Of a stretch of 64,000 bases of DNA, positions 33,786 through 44,870 are shown piece by piece. Each line of letters starts with the position of its first letter. Within the stretch, counting starts at the first letter, position 1. A program made the position numbers and the translations under genes. Below the pieces are notes generated by a model. The model worked only from the letters and a program-made list of their open reading frames with translations. It had not been told where the DNA came from and searched no databases. The stretch is from Nocardioides sp. zg-1308. Its GTDB lineage: Bacteria; Actinomycetota; Actinomycetes; Propionibacteriales; Nocardioidaceae. The stretch covers positions 2,542,001-2,606,000 of the forward strand of contig NZ_JABJQY010000002.1 of NCBI RefSeq assembly GCF_013155375.1, given 5' to 3'.

Positions 33786-34517
33786 TCAGCCGACGCGCAG
33801 CGTGTGCCCGGTGATCCGGGAGGCGGCACTGCTGGCGAGGAAGAGCGCGGCGTCGGCGACCGCGTCGCCGACCCGCTGCTGCTGGGTGCGGACGAGCGTG
33901 CCCCCGGCGACCCGGCTGCCGCCGACGGGGGCCGACGGGGCGTACTGGCGGGGCAGGACGGTGCGGGGTGCCTGCGTGACGGAGTTGACCCGGACGCCGA
34001 GCCCGGCCCACTGCTCGCCCGCGCGGGCGGTCGTGTCGACGAGCTGGGCGTGCGCGGCCTCGGGAGTCGAGGACAGCTCCAGCCAGGCGCGTACGGCGCC
34101 GGTGTTGACGACGCACCCGCCGCCGAGCGCCGGGCTCTTGCTGAGCTTGAGCCGCAGCCGGGTGGTGAGGAAGGTCGGCCCCAACAGGCCCGAGCGGACC
34201 GCCTCGGCGATGAAGGCCTGCTCGCCGGCGGGGAGGCCGAACGGCAGGTGGCACGACGCGGCGAGCACGAGCACGTCGATGTGGTCGACGAGCCCGACGA
34301 GGTTGTCGATCGAGTCCTGCCGGGCGAGGTTGACCGACTCGTAGTCGAAGGCCGACAGGTCGCTGTCGTAGAGGGACCGGAGCATCATCGTGCCGGTGAC
34401 CGTCACGGACGCGCCCGAGGCGGCGAACGACGACGCGATGGTGTGGCCCTCGCCGCGCGTGCCGCCGACCACGAGGACCTGATAGCCCGTGAAGTCGTAC
34501 GACCCCGATGTCGTCAT
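33786..34517 (-). CDS. SDR-fold protein lacking the catalytic triad
   Basis: 243 residues with a short-chain dehydrogenase fold: the dinucleotide-binding motif GGTRGEG is near residue 15 and the C-terminal segment VADAALFLASSAASRITGHTLRVG is typical. The catalytic Ser-Tyr-Lys is not present. The Ser position reads VVNTGAVRAW, and the helix that should carry Y-x3-K reads A-A-H-A-Q-L-V-D-T before the intact GVRVNSV strand. It may bind NAD(P) or an NAD-like ligand without ordinary redox chemistry. ATG 34517 has GAGGGGA 8 nt upstream. Neighbours give no clue to its pathway. Confidence 0.8.
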   Translation of the reverse strand: MTTSGSYDFTGYQVLVVGGTRGEGHTIASSFAASGASVTVTGTMMLRSLYDSDLSAFDYESVNLARQDSIDNLVGLVDHIDVLVLAASCHLPFGLPAGEQAFIAEAVRSGLLGPTFLTTRLRLKLSKSPALGGGCVVNTGAVRAWLELSSTPEAAHAQLVDTTARAGEQWAGLGVRVNSVTQAPRTVLPRQYAPSAPVGGSRVAGGTLVRTQQQRVGDAVADAALFLASSAASRITGHTLRVG

Positions 34518-34654
34518 GCCGTGGCGTCCCCTCCGTCGAGCTCCCGGCGCAAGTTCTACCACGCAGTAGGCGCGCCGAGATAGGCGAGCCGGTGCCCAGT
34601 TCGGCCACAGTCCGTCGGCCCCGCCTCAGCGGCGGGCCACACCGTCCCCAGCCG

Positions 34655-35242
34655 TCACTCCACCCTCACGGCGGACTCCACCGGAGCGTCCGGGACGGGG
34701 GCGACGCCCACCGCGCCGACATCGCGGACCGCGGCGAAGGTCCACAGCTTGTTGAGCACGAAGGACAGCGGCGTGACCAGGGCGATGACGATCAGCTGCG
34801 ACCAGTAGAGCCGGCTGCGCAGCCCCGAGGAGTCGTCGAAGACGCTGCTGGGCAGGCTCACGGGCGAGCCGGGGTGCATCAGCGAGGTCAGCAGCGCCAG
34901 GCCGACGACCTGCCCGCCGAGGCCGACGACCAGGAACGGCCAGTACTCCGAGCGCCAGCTCGCCGCCCGGGTGCTCCGGAAGGTCCACGTGCGGTTGAGC
35001 TGGAAGTTCGCGAGGTTGGCGACGAGGAAGGCGAGCGTCGAGTACACGTGGTACCAGCGGAGGTTGTAGTCCGAGGACCCGAGCGCGACCACCGCGTCGT
35101 CGAAGTGGGGGCCGAGCTTGCGCAGCACGATGAGCGTGAGCATGTTGACGACCACGCCGGTCGCTCCGACCGCGCCGAAGCGGGCCAGCAGCGTGAGGTT
35201 GCGCCGATGGCGCGTCAGCAGCGCTGCTCCCCGAGAGGCCAT
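34655..35242 (-). CDS. GtrA family membrane protein
   Basis: 195 residues, GtrA/DPMS domain (Pfam GtrA): four predicted helices, with the signature FGAVGATGVVVNMLTL in helix 1 and NFQLNRTWTFR and FVLNKLWTFA after helices 2 and 4. Members move lipid-linked sugars across the cytoplasmic membrane for cell-wall or O-antigen glycosylation. No glycosyltransferase is adjacent. ATG 35242 follows TAGCCT (35255-35250, minus strand) by 7 nt, a leaderless start. It is divergent from the TPR gene across 59 bp. Confidence 0.88.
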   Translation of the reverse strand: MASRGAALLTRHRRNLTLLARFGAVGATGVVVNMLTLIVLRKLGPHFDDAVVALGSSDYNLRWYHVYSTLAFLVANLANFQLNRTWTFRSTRAASWRSEYWPFLVVGLGGQVVGLALLTSLMHPGSPVSLPSSVFDDSSGLRSRLYWSQLIVIALVTPLSFVLNKLWTFAAVRDVGAVGVAPVPDAPVESAVRVE

Positions 35243-35301
35243 GTCGTCGAGGCTACCGACCCGTGCCCGCCGGGCTGGCGCTTCTCCCTAGACTTTGGCC
35301 C

Positions 35302-36258
35302 ATGACGCAGCAGCCGTTCAGCCGCCCAGGTGCCATCGACCTCTCCGGGCTGGGCAAGCCCGCCCCGCAGGCCCCGCAGCCCGCGCCGCGAGGCGCCGCC
35401 CCGACCCAGCCCGGTGCGCCGACCGGTGGCGGGTCGTCGTACACCGTGCTCGTCGACGAGCAGAGCTTCCAGGGCCTGCTCGAGCAGTCGATGGCGGCGC
35501 CGGTGCTCCTGGCGTTCTACTCCCGCACCCGGATGCCGGAGAGCGGGCAGCTCGCCGACGACCTCGCCACGGTCGTCGAGGAGCACGAGGGCCGCTACCT
35601 GCTCGGGCTGGTCGACATCGACGCGGTGCCGCAGATCGCGCAGGCGATGCAGATCCCGTCCATCCCGCTCGTGGTGGCCGTCGTCGACGGCCGGCCCATG
35701 CCGCTGCTGCAGGACGCGCTCCCGATCGCCGAGCTGCGCACGGCCCTGACCCAGGTCGGCCAGCAGCTCACCGCGCAGGGCGTCACCGGCCGGCACCAGC
35801 CGCGCTCGGTCGCGGCTCCCGCAGCCGAGGGTGATGAGGAGGCGGTGGACCCGCGCTACGCGCCCGCCCAGGACGCGCTCGCCGAGGGCGACATCGACCG
35901 CGCGGTCGCGGAGTACCAGAAGCTCGTGGACGCCAACCCGGCCGACGTCGAGGCGGCCGGCGGCCTCGCGATCGCCAAGGTCATGCAGCGCACCCAGGGC
36001 GTCGACCTCGCCCAGGCGCGCTCGGCCGCGGCCGACAACCCCGACGACGTCGACGCGCAGACGCTGGTGGCCGACCTCGACATGCTCGGCGGGCACGTCG
36101 AGGACGCCTTCACCCGGCTGGTCAACCTCGTCGCCCGCACCGCGGACCCCGAGCGGTCGAAGGCGCGCGACCACCTGCTCGGCCTGTTCGCCGCGGTCGG
36201 CAACGACGACCCGCGCGTGCTCGCGGGTCGACGCAACCTGGCCTCAGCGCTCTTCTGA
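35302..36258 (+). CDS. Thioredoxin-fold/TPR protein (YbbN/CnoX-like)
   Basis: 318 residues. A flexible Pro-rich N-terminus is followed by a thioredoxin-like domain (about 55-160) and a C-terminal helical TPR region (about 190-318) with the family segment DPRYAPAQDALAEGDIDRAV. This is the layout of CnoX/YbbN, a chaperone-like partner. The redox motif is missing: where thioredoxin has C-x-x-C this protein reads FYSRTRMPESG, so it should not act as a disulfide reductase. ATG 35302 follows TAGACT (35289-35294) by 7 nt, which fixes the start although the frame opens earlier. Its stop overlaps the end of the convergent ppdK by 15 bp. Confidence 0.85.
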   Translation: MTQQPFSRPGAIDLSGLGKPAPQAPQPAPRGAAPTQPGAPTGGGSSYTVLVDEQSFQGLLEQSMAAPVLLAFYSRTRMPESGQLADDLATVVEEHEGRYLLGLVDIDAVPQIAQAMQIPSIPLVVAVVDGRPMPLLQDALPIAELRTALTQVGQQLTAQGVTGRHQPRSVAAPAAEGDEEAVDPRYAPAQDALAEGDIDRAVAEYQKLVDANPADVEAAGGLAIAKVMQRTQGVDLAQARSAAADNPDDVDAQTLVADLDMLGGHVEDAFTRLVNLVARTADPERSKARDHLLGLFAAVGNDDPRVLAGRRNLASALF

Positions 36259-38937
36259 GGGCCGCTTCTCGAGGATGGAGCGGCCGGCCTCGAGACGGGC
36301 GACCGGCACCCGGAACGGCGAGCACGAGACGTAGTTGAGCCCGATGCGGTCGAAGAAGTGCACCGACAGCGGGTCACCGCCGTGCTCGCCGCACACGCCG
36401 ACCTTGAGGTCGGGCCGGGTCTCGCGGCCCTTCGCCGTTCCCATCTCGACCATGCCGCCGACGCCGCGCTGGTCGAGCGACTCGAACGGCGAGACGTCGA
36501 AGATCCCGTGCTCGAAGTAGCGCGAGAAGAACGACGACTCGACGTCGTCGCGGGAGAAGCCCCACGCCATCTGGGTGAGGTCGTTGGTGCCGAAGGAGAA
36601 GAAGTCGGCGGCCTTGGCGATCCGGTCGGCGAGGAACGCGGCCCGGGGCAGCTCGATCATCGTGCCGATCGAGATGTCGAGCGCGACGCCCTTGGCCTCC
36701 TCGACCTCGGCGATGACCTCCTCGATCTCGTGGCGGACGATCTCCAGCTCCCGCACGCTCGCCACCAGCGGCACCATGATCTCCGGGCGCGGCGTGCCGT
36801 GGGCGGCCATGCGGTCCGCCGCCGCCTCGGCGATCGCGCGGGCCTGCATCCGGAACAGGCCGGGGATCTGGATGCCGAGGCGCACGCCGCGCAGGCCCAG
36901 CATCGGGTTCTGCTCGTGGAGGCGCCGGACGTGCTTGAGGAGCGCTGCGTCGTGCTCGTCGACCGTGCCCCGCTCCTCGGCCAGCGCCACCTCGACGCTC
37001 AGCTCGGTGAGGTCGGGCAGGAACTCGTGCAGCGGCGGGTCGAGCAGCCGGATGGTGACCGGCAGGCCGTCCATGGCCTCGAGGATCTCGGTGAAGTCCT
37101 GGCGCTGCAGGGGGAGCAGCTCGGTGAGCGCGGCCTCCACGCCGGCCTCGTCCTCGGCGACGATGAGCTTCTCGACCAGCTCGCGGCGCTCGCCGAGGAA
37201 CATGTGCTCGGTGCGGCACAGCCCGATGCCCTGGGCTCCGAAGCGCCGGGCGCGGGCGGCGTCGTCGGGGGTGTCGGCGTTGGTGCGGACCCGCAGCCGG
37301 CGGGCGCCGTCGGCGTGGGCCATGATCCGCGCCACGGCGTGCGCGAGGTCGTCGTCGAGCTTCTCGCCCTCGAAGTGGCGCACGACGACCGAGTCGGCGA
37401 CGGGGACGGCGCCGGCGAACACCTCGCCGGTGGTGCCGTCGATCGAGATGACGTCACCCTCGCTGACGGTCTCGCCGTCGCGGACGGTGAACTGCTTGGC
37501 CTTGGTGTCGACGTCGAGGGACTCTGCGCCGCACACGCACGTACGCCCCATGCCGCGCGCCACGACGGCCGCGTGCGAGGTCTTGCCGCCGCGGCTGGTG
37601 AGGATGCCCTGCGCTGCGACCATGCCGCGCAGGTCGTCGGGGTTGGTCTCCTTGCGGACGAGGATGACGTCCTCGCCGCGCTCGGCCCACGCGACCGCGG
37701 TGTCGGAGTCGAAGACGGCCTTGCCGACGGCGGCGCCGGGGGAGGCGTTCATGCCCTTCGCGAGCAGCGTGCGCTCGGCCTCGGCGTCGAAGCGGGGGAA
37801 CATCAGCTGGGCGAGCTGGTCGCCGGTGACCCGCAGCACCGCCTCGTCCATCTGGATCAGGCCCTCGTCGACCATGTGGATCGCGATCCGGAACGCGGCC
37901 TCGGGCGTGCGCTTGCCGACGCGGGTCTGGAGCATCCACAGCTTGCCGCGCTCGACGGTGAACTCGATGTCGCACATGTCGCGGTAGTGGCGCTCGAGCC
38001 GCGTCATGATCTCCAGCAGGTCGTCGTGCGACTGCCGGTCGATCTCGGCCATGTCGGCCAGGGAGACGGTGTTGCGGATCCCGGCCACGACGTCCTCGCC
38101 CTGCGCGTTCTGCAGGTAGTCGCCGTACTCGCCCTGCGCGCCGCTGGCCGGGTCGCGGGTGAAGGCGACGCCGGAGCCGGAGTCCATGCCGAAGTTGCCG
38201 AAGACCATCGCCTGCACGTTGACCGCCGTGCCGAGGTCCTCCGGGATCCGCTCCTGGCGGCGGTAGAGCCGGGCGCGGTCGGTGTTCCAGGAGTCGAAGA
38301 CGGCGCGGATGGCGAGGTCCATCTGCTCGCGCGGGTCCTGGGGGAAGTCGCGGCCGGTGTCCTCGGCGATGATCGCCTTGAAGGCCTCGACCACGCCACG
38401 CAGGTCGTCGGCGTCGAGGTCGAGGTCGGACTCGGTGCCCTTGGCCTTCTTCACCTCGTCGAGCGCGTCTGAGAACCGCTCGCCGTCCACGTGGAGCACG
38501 GTGCCGCCGAACATCTGCAGCAGCCGGCGGTAGGAGTCCAGCGCGAACCGCTCGGACTCGCTGCGGGCCGCCAGGCCGCCGACGGAGACGTCGTTGAGCC
38601 CGACGTTGAGCACCGTCTCCATCATCCCGGGCATCGAGAACTTCGCGCCGGAGCGCACCGAGACCAGCAGCGGGTCTTCCGCGTCGCCGAGCTTCTTGCC
38701 CATCGCCTCCTCGAGCGCGGCCAGGTGCTCGCTGACCTCCTCCGCGAGGCCCTCGGGCTCATCACCCTCGCCCGTCTCCTTCAGGGCGAGGTAGGCCCGG
38801 CAGGTCTCGGTCGAGATCGTGAAGCCCGGCGGCACCGGAAGGCCGAGGCGCGTCATCTCGGCGAGGTTGGCTCCCTTGCCGCCCAGGAGGTCCTTCTGGT
38901 CCTTGCTTCCCTCTGCGAACTCGTAGACCCAGGTCAT
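36244..38937 (-). CDS. ppdK: Pyruvate, phosphate dikinase
   Basis: 897 residues, full length for PPDK, which interconverts pyruvate, ATP and phosphate with phosphoenolpyruvate, AMP and pyrophosphate. The N-terminal ATP-grasp domain starts YEFAEGSKDQKDLLGGKGAN. The phosphohistidine is in GGKTSHAAVVARGMG, and the C-terminal PEP/pyruvate barrel ends with the catalytic cysteine in VGVCGEHGGDP. ATG 38937 fits family N-termini and lies 7 nt after CAGGAT, without a ribosome site. It would allow PEP formation from pyruvate during growth on C2/C3 carbon, consistent with the acetyl-CoA-assimilation genes nearby. Confidence 0.96.
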   Translation of the reverse strand: MTWVYEFAEGSKDQKDLLGGKGANLAEMTRLGLPVPPGFTISTETCRAYLALKETGEGDEPEGLAEEVSEHLAALEEAMGKKLGDAEDPLLVSVRSGAKFSMPGMMETVLNVGLNDVSVGGLAARSESERFALDSYRRLLQMFGGTVLHVDGERFSDALDEVKKAKGTESDLDLDADDLRGVVEAFKAIIAEDTGRDFPQDPREQMDLAIRAVFDSWNTDRARLYRRQERIPEDLGTAVNVQAMVFGNFGMDSGSGVAFTRDPASGAQGEYGDYLQNAQGEDVVAGIRNTVSLADMAEIDRQSHDDLLEIMTRLERHYRDMCDIEFTVERGKLWMLQTRVGKRTPEAAFRIAIHMVDEGLIQMDEAVLRVTGDQLAQLMFPRFDAEAERTLLAKGMNASPGAAVGKAVFDSDTAVAWAERGEDVILVRKETNPDDLRGMVAAQGILTSRGGKTSHAAVVARGMGRTCVCGAESLDVDTKAKQFTVRDGETVSEGDVISIDGTTGEVFAGAVPVADSVVVRHFEGEKLDDDLAHAVARIMAHADGARRLRVRTNADTPDDAARARRFGAQGIGLCRTEHMFLGERRELVEKLIVAEDEAGVEAALTELLPLQRQDFTEILEAMDGLPVTIRLLDPPLHEFLPDLTELSVEVALAEERGTVDEHDAALLKHVRRLHEQNPMLGLRGVRLGIQIPGLFRMQARAIAEAAADRMAAHGTPRPEIMVPLVASVRELEIVRHEIEEVIAEVEEAKGVALDISIGTMIELPRAAFLADRIAKAADFFSFGTNDLTQMAWGFSRDDVESSFFSRYFEHGIFDVSPFESLDQRGVGGMVEMGTAKGRETRPDLKVGVCGEHGGDPLSVHFFDRIGLNYVSCSPFRVPVARLEAGRSILEKRPSEER

Positions 38938-38952
38938 GCAAGGCATCCTGCC

Positions 38953-39696
38953 TCAGCGACCGGACTCCGTATACGGCTGAGCGCCGGAGACGGCCGCGCG
39001 GACGCGGCGGGCCGTGAAGTCGGCGGCGAGCTCGTCGACCTCGTCGAGGGTGCAGAACCGCACGTCGCGGATCTCGCGCTCCTGCATGACCACGTCCGCG
39101 AGGACGGTGGGCTCGTGCGTGCCCCCGTCGAAGACCAGGCAGACCGCGTCGTCCCAGCCGCCCCACGGTGGCAGCCAGTCGGTGAGCACGAGATCGCCGG
39201 GCTCGATGACGAGGCCGAGCTCCTCCTCGACCTCGCGCTGCACGGCCAGCCGGGGCGACTCGCCGACCTCCACGACCCCGCCGGGCAGGTCCCAGTCCCG
39301 CTTGTAGGTCAGCTGGCACAGCAGGACCCGGCCCTGGGGATCGCGCACGAGCATCTGCGAGATGGCGCGCTTGCGGGGCAGGAAGGAGTTGAGCAGCGAC
39401 CGGAACCCCTCCGGCTGGTCCACCGGCTGGTCGTCGCGCACCCGGGCGTACACGACCCGGTCGGCGACCTCGCCGTCCACGGTGAGCCCGCGGCTCACGC
39501 CTTCCTTGAGCAGGCCCGCCCACGTCGCCGCGCGCTGCGCGCCGCGGTCGTCGAGCGGCACCAGCGCCTCGACGCGGCTGTGCTCGACGAGCGCCGTCGC
39601 GACCTCGCGACGCAGCGCGTCGACCGTCGGTTCGCCCTGCCACTGGATCCGGGCCACGCCCTCGGCCACGGTCGTCACGTCGATCAGGTCACCCAC
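38953..39696 (-). CDS. Partial GNAT domain fused to a Nudix hydrolase
   Basis: 247 residues. The C-terminal half is a Nudix domain whose box begins GGVVEVGESPRLAVQREVEE at residue 139 (G-x5-E-x7-R-E-x2-E-E), which hydrolyses nucleoside-diphosphate derivatives. The N-terminal about 90 residues look like the last half of a GNAT acetyltransferase: RVEALVPLDDRGAQRAATWA, GLLKEGVSRG, then DRVVYARVRDD. The acetyl-CoA-binding first half of GNAT is missing. The start GTG 39696 follows TAGGGT (39708-39703, minus strand) by 6 nt. It lies 15 nt upstream of ppdK on the same strand. Substrate unknown. Confidence 0.85.
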   Translation of the reverse strand: MGDLIDVTTVAEGVARIQWQGEPTVDALRREVATALVEHSRVEALVPLDDRGAQRAATWAGLLKEGVSRGLTVDGEVADRVVYARVRDDQPVDQPEGFRSLLNSFLPRKRAISQMLVRDPQGRVLLCQLTYKRDWDLPGGVVEVGESPRLAVQREVEEELGLVIEPGDLVLTDWLPPWGGWDDAVCLVFDGGTHEPTVLADVVMQEREIRDVRFCTLDEVDELAADFTARRVRAAVSGAQPYTESGR

Positions 39697-39754
39697 CCGG
39701 CCACCCTAACGAGAGGTGGGTCGGGGGCCGTGTCCCCGCCTGTCCGTCCGACGA

Positions 39755-41689
39755 TCAGGCGTCCCGGCGGAACCACACCGTGGCGAGCGGCGGCACCACG
39801 ATGTCGGCGTACGCCGGCTGGCCGAGGTGGTCGCCCGCGGTGGCGGTGATCGAGCCGAGGTTGCCCACGCCGGAGCCGTGGTAGACCTCCGCGTCCGTGT
39901 TGAGGACCTCCGACCACGTGCCTTCCGACGGGAGCCCGAGGCGGTAGCCCTCGTGCGGGGTGCCGGCGAAGTTGGCCACGCAGACCAGGTCGGGGTGGCC
40001 GGGTGCCTTCCGCACGAACGAGAAGACGTTGCGGCCCGCGTCGTTGGCGTCGATCCACGCGAAGCCGGCGGGGTCGCTGTCGCGGCCCCAGAGGGCCCCG
40101 GACGCGGCGTAGGCGGCGTTCATGTCGCGCACCATGGCGTGGACGCCGGCGTGCTCGGGGTGCTCGAGCAGCCACCAGTCCAGCTCGCGGCTCTCGGCCC
40201 ACTCGGACTCCTGGCCGAACTCGCAGCCCATGAACAGCAGCTGCTTGCCGGGGTGGGCCCACATGTAGGCGAGGTAGGCCCGCAGGTTGGCCAGCTGCTT
40301 CCAGCGGTCCCCGGGCATCTTGCGCAGCAGCGAGCCCTTGCCGTGCACGACCTCGTCGTGGCTGATGGGCAGGACGTAGTTCTCCGCGTAGGCGTAGACG
40401 AGGGAGAACGTCATCGCGCCGTGGTGGTGGCTGCGGTAAAGCGGGTCCTTGGCGACGTAGTCGAGCGAGTCGTGCATCCAGCCCATGTTCCACTTGAAGC
40501 CGAACCCGAGGCCGCCCTGGCTGGTCGGCCCGGTGACGCCCGGCCACGCCGTGGACTCCTCGGCGATGGTGACGATGCCGGGGACCCGCTTGTAGACCGT
40601 GGCGTTCATCTCCTGGAGGAACTGCACGGCCTCGAGGTTCTCCCGCCCGCCGTGCTTGTTGGGCGACCACTCGCCGTGCTCGCGGGCGTAGTCGAGGTAG
40701 AGCATCGAGGCGACGCCGTCCACGCGGAGGCCGTCGGCGTGGTACTCCTCGAGCCAGAACACCGCGTTGGCATAGAGGAAGTTGCGGACCTCGTTGCGCC
40801 CGAAGTTGAAGATGTGGGAGCCCCACTCCTTGTGCCAGCCGCGCTGGGGGTTGGGGTCCTCGTAGAGCGGCGTTCCGTCGAAGCGGGCCAGCGCCCACTC
40901 GTCGGTGGCGAAGTGACCGGGCACCCAGTCGAGGATGACGCCGACGCCGGCCTGGTGCAGCCGGTCGATGAGGCGCTTGAGCCCGTCGGGGTCGCCGAAG
41001 CGCGAGTCCGCGGCGAAGTAGGACGTGACGTGGTAGCCCCACGAGCCGCCGAACGGGTGCTGCATCACCGGCATGAGCTCCACGTGCGTGAAGCCGAGGT
41101 CGGAGACGTACGGCACCAGCGCGTCGGCGATCTCGTCCCACGAGTAGAGCTCGCCGGAGTAGTGCTTGCGCCACGAGGCGAGGTGCACCTCGTAGACCGA
41201 CATGGCCTCCTCGACCGGCTTCTTGTCGCGCCGGGCCTCGAGCCACGCGTCGTCGCCCCACTCGTGCTCGGAGCGCCACACGATCGACGCCGAGCTCGGC
41301 GGCTTCTCGGCGAACTGGGCGAGCGGGTCGGCGCGGTCGCCCCACTGGCCGTCGGCGCCGCGCAGGCGGTACTTGTAGTGCGCGCCCACCCCGACGCCGT
41401 CGACGTGGACGTGCCACACGCCCGAGCCGTCGAGCTTCGTCATGGGGTGGGCCGAGCCGTCCCAGCCGGCCCACTCGCCGGCGACCTGGACCTCGAGCGC
41501 GTTGGGGGCCCAGACGCGGAACGACGTGCCCGCGTCGGTGACCTGGGCGCCGAGGACGGTCCACAGCTCCTCGTGCCGCCCCTCGCCGATGAGGTGCAGG
41601 TCGAGCTCGCCGGGGGCGTGCGGGACGACGTCCTTGCTGGCGGTCGCCGTCGGGCTCGTCTTCGGGCTCTTCTTCGGGGTCTCGGTCAC
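39755..41689 (-). CDS. glgB: 1,4-alpha-glucan branching enzyme
   Basis: 644 residues with a short Lys/Thr-rich leader, a CBM48 domain (about 45-130), and the GH13 catalytic barrel. Catalytic residues are visible: nucleophile Asp in GLRVDGVASMLY, acid/base Glu in TIAEESTAWPG, and transition-state Asp in ISHDEVVHGKGS. It makes alpha-1,6 branches in the glucan built by GlgE. The start is GTG 41689, with GGGAG 7 nt upstream and a GTGA overlap with the kinase stop. Other Met codons upstream lie inside the kinase gene. Last gene of the four-gene unit. Confidence 0.96.
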   Translation of the reverse strand: MTETPKKSPKTSPTATASKDVVPHAPGELDLHLIGEGRHEELWTVLGAQVTDAGTSFRVWAPNALEVQVAGEWAGWDGSAHPMTKLDGSGVWHVHVDGVGVGAHYKYRLRGADGQWGDRADPLAQFAEKPPSSASIVWRSEHEWGDDAWLEARRDKKPVEEAMSVYEVHLASWRKHYSGELYSWDEIADALVPYVSDLGFTHVELMPVMQHPFGGSWGYHVTSYFAADSRFGDPDGLKRLIDRLHQAGVGVILDWVPGHFATDEWALARFDGTPLYEDPNPQRGWHKEWGSHIFNFGRNEVRNFLYANAVFWLEEYHADGLRVDGVASMLYLDYAREHGEWSPNKHGGRENLEAVQFLQEMNATVYKRVPGIVTIAEESTAWPGVTGPTSQGGLGFGFKWNMGWMHDSLDYVAKDPLYRSHHHGAMTFSLVYAYAENYVLPISHDEVVHGKGSLLRKMPGDRWKQLANLRAYLAYMWAHPGKQLLFMGCEFGQESEWAESRELDWWLLEHPEHAGVHAMVRDMNAAYAASGALWGRDSDPAGFAWIDANDAGRNVFSFVRKAPGHPDLVCVANFAGTPHEGYRLGLPSEGTWSEVLNTDAEVYHGSGVGNLGSITATAGDHLGQPAYADIVVPPLATVWFRRDA

Positions 41690-43112
41690 TTGGCTTCTCC
41701 CAGCGCTGCCAGCGGGATGGAGATCCATCCCGGTCGGTTGCGTGCTTCGTAGACGGCCTCGTAGACGACCTTGTCGGCGAGGTAGGCGTCGAGGAGCGTC
41801 GACGCCGCAGCGCCCAGCTCCTCACCGCGCTCCGCGGTGTAGGCGTCGAGGAAGGCGGCACGGTTGCGTGCCGACCACTCCGCTGCCCGGTAGTCGCGCT
41901 GGTCGGCCTCGGCGCCGGGCTCGAGCCCGCCGCCGGTGAGGGCCACCACGCGCGGGGCGTAGTCGAAGGACCGGATCATCCCGGCCACGTCGCGCCACAC
42001 CGAGTCGGGCCTGAGCCGCTCGGCGAGCGGCTTGGCGGGCTCGCCCTCGAAGTCGACGATCTTCCAGCCGCGCGCGGTGCGCAGCGTCTGGCCGAGGTGC
42101 AGGTCGCCGTGGACCTGCTGGACCTCGATGCCGTCGAGCTCGCGGAGGCGGCCGAAGGTCTCGCGCAGCCCGGTCGCGAAGGGCGCGAGGTCGGGTACGA
42201 CGTCGAGCGCGGCGTCGAGGCGACCCTCCATCGCCGCGGCCAGGTCACCCACCGCCGCGGCGTCGGGGTGCTCGACCGGGAAGTGCTGCGCGAGGTCGGC
42301 GTGCACCTCCGCGAGCGCCGTGCCCAGGCGGGCCGCCTCACCGGCGAAGTCGCCGCCGACCTCGTCGGCGTGCAGGTCGGCCTCGGCGAACAGGTTGCGG
42401 ACGCTGGCGAGGGCGAGGTCCCAGCCGTCGCTCGCCGTGCGCAGGAACTGCTGCAGCATCGCGAGCTGGATGGTGGTGTTGGTCTCCTCGTCGACGAGGT
42501 CCAACCAGCCGTAGAGGGAGGCGACGTGGGTGGATCCGGCCTCGGTGAGGACCTGGTGGATCGCGATGTCGGGGTTGACGCCGGGCGTGACCTTGCGGAA
42601 CACCTTCATCAGCGCGTCCTCGCCGAACGCCACCGAGGAGTTGGACTGCTCGCCGGAGAAGAGCGTCGAGTGGGCCTCGAGGTCGAGGTCGTGCCCGGGC
42701 AGGCTGTGGAAGTCGAGCACGCCGCGGGCCGTGCTCGTCGGGGGAGCGGCGAAGGCGCGCAGCCACAGCGCCATGGCCTGCTTGTCGTGCAGCGCGTCGT
42801 AGACGTGGACGTGGCCGAAGTCCTCGTCGTCCCACTCGCCGACCTGCGCGTGATCGAGCCGCTCCTGCGGCTCGGAGTAGTAGGCCAGCGGCAGCTGGTA
42901 GAGCTCGGTGTCCCCGGCGGACCCGGCGTCGTCGCCCGCCGCGTCGTCCGACGGGGGCGAGGAGTACGTCACCTCGGCCAGCTCGATGGCGACCCGCAGC
43001 CCCTCGGGGGCGTCGGGCAGCTCACCCGCGCGGCGCGTGCCGGTCAGCGACCAGGCGCGTCCCTTGCCGCCGAACCAGCGGGCCTCGGCGATCCAGTCCT
43101 GCAGTGCGTCGT

Positions 43113-43116
<4 letters not shown>
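41686..43116 (-). CDS. mak: Maltokinase
   Basis: 476 residues, the Mak/Pep2 family of aminoglycoside-phosphotransferase-fold kinases that phosphorylate maltose to maltose 1-phosphate using ATP. The N-terminal cap contains [13 protein letters not shown]. The catalytic loop is [11 protein letters not shown] and the metal-binding motif is [15 protein letters not shown] 43116 has GGAGGG just upstream and overlaps the treS stop as ATGA. It supplies the GlgE donor from TreS-derived maltose. Fused TreS-Mak proteins exist elsewhere; here the two remain separate genes. Confidence 0.95.
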
Positions 43117-44866
<1,750 letters not shown>

Positions 44867-44870
<4 letters not shown>

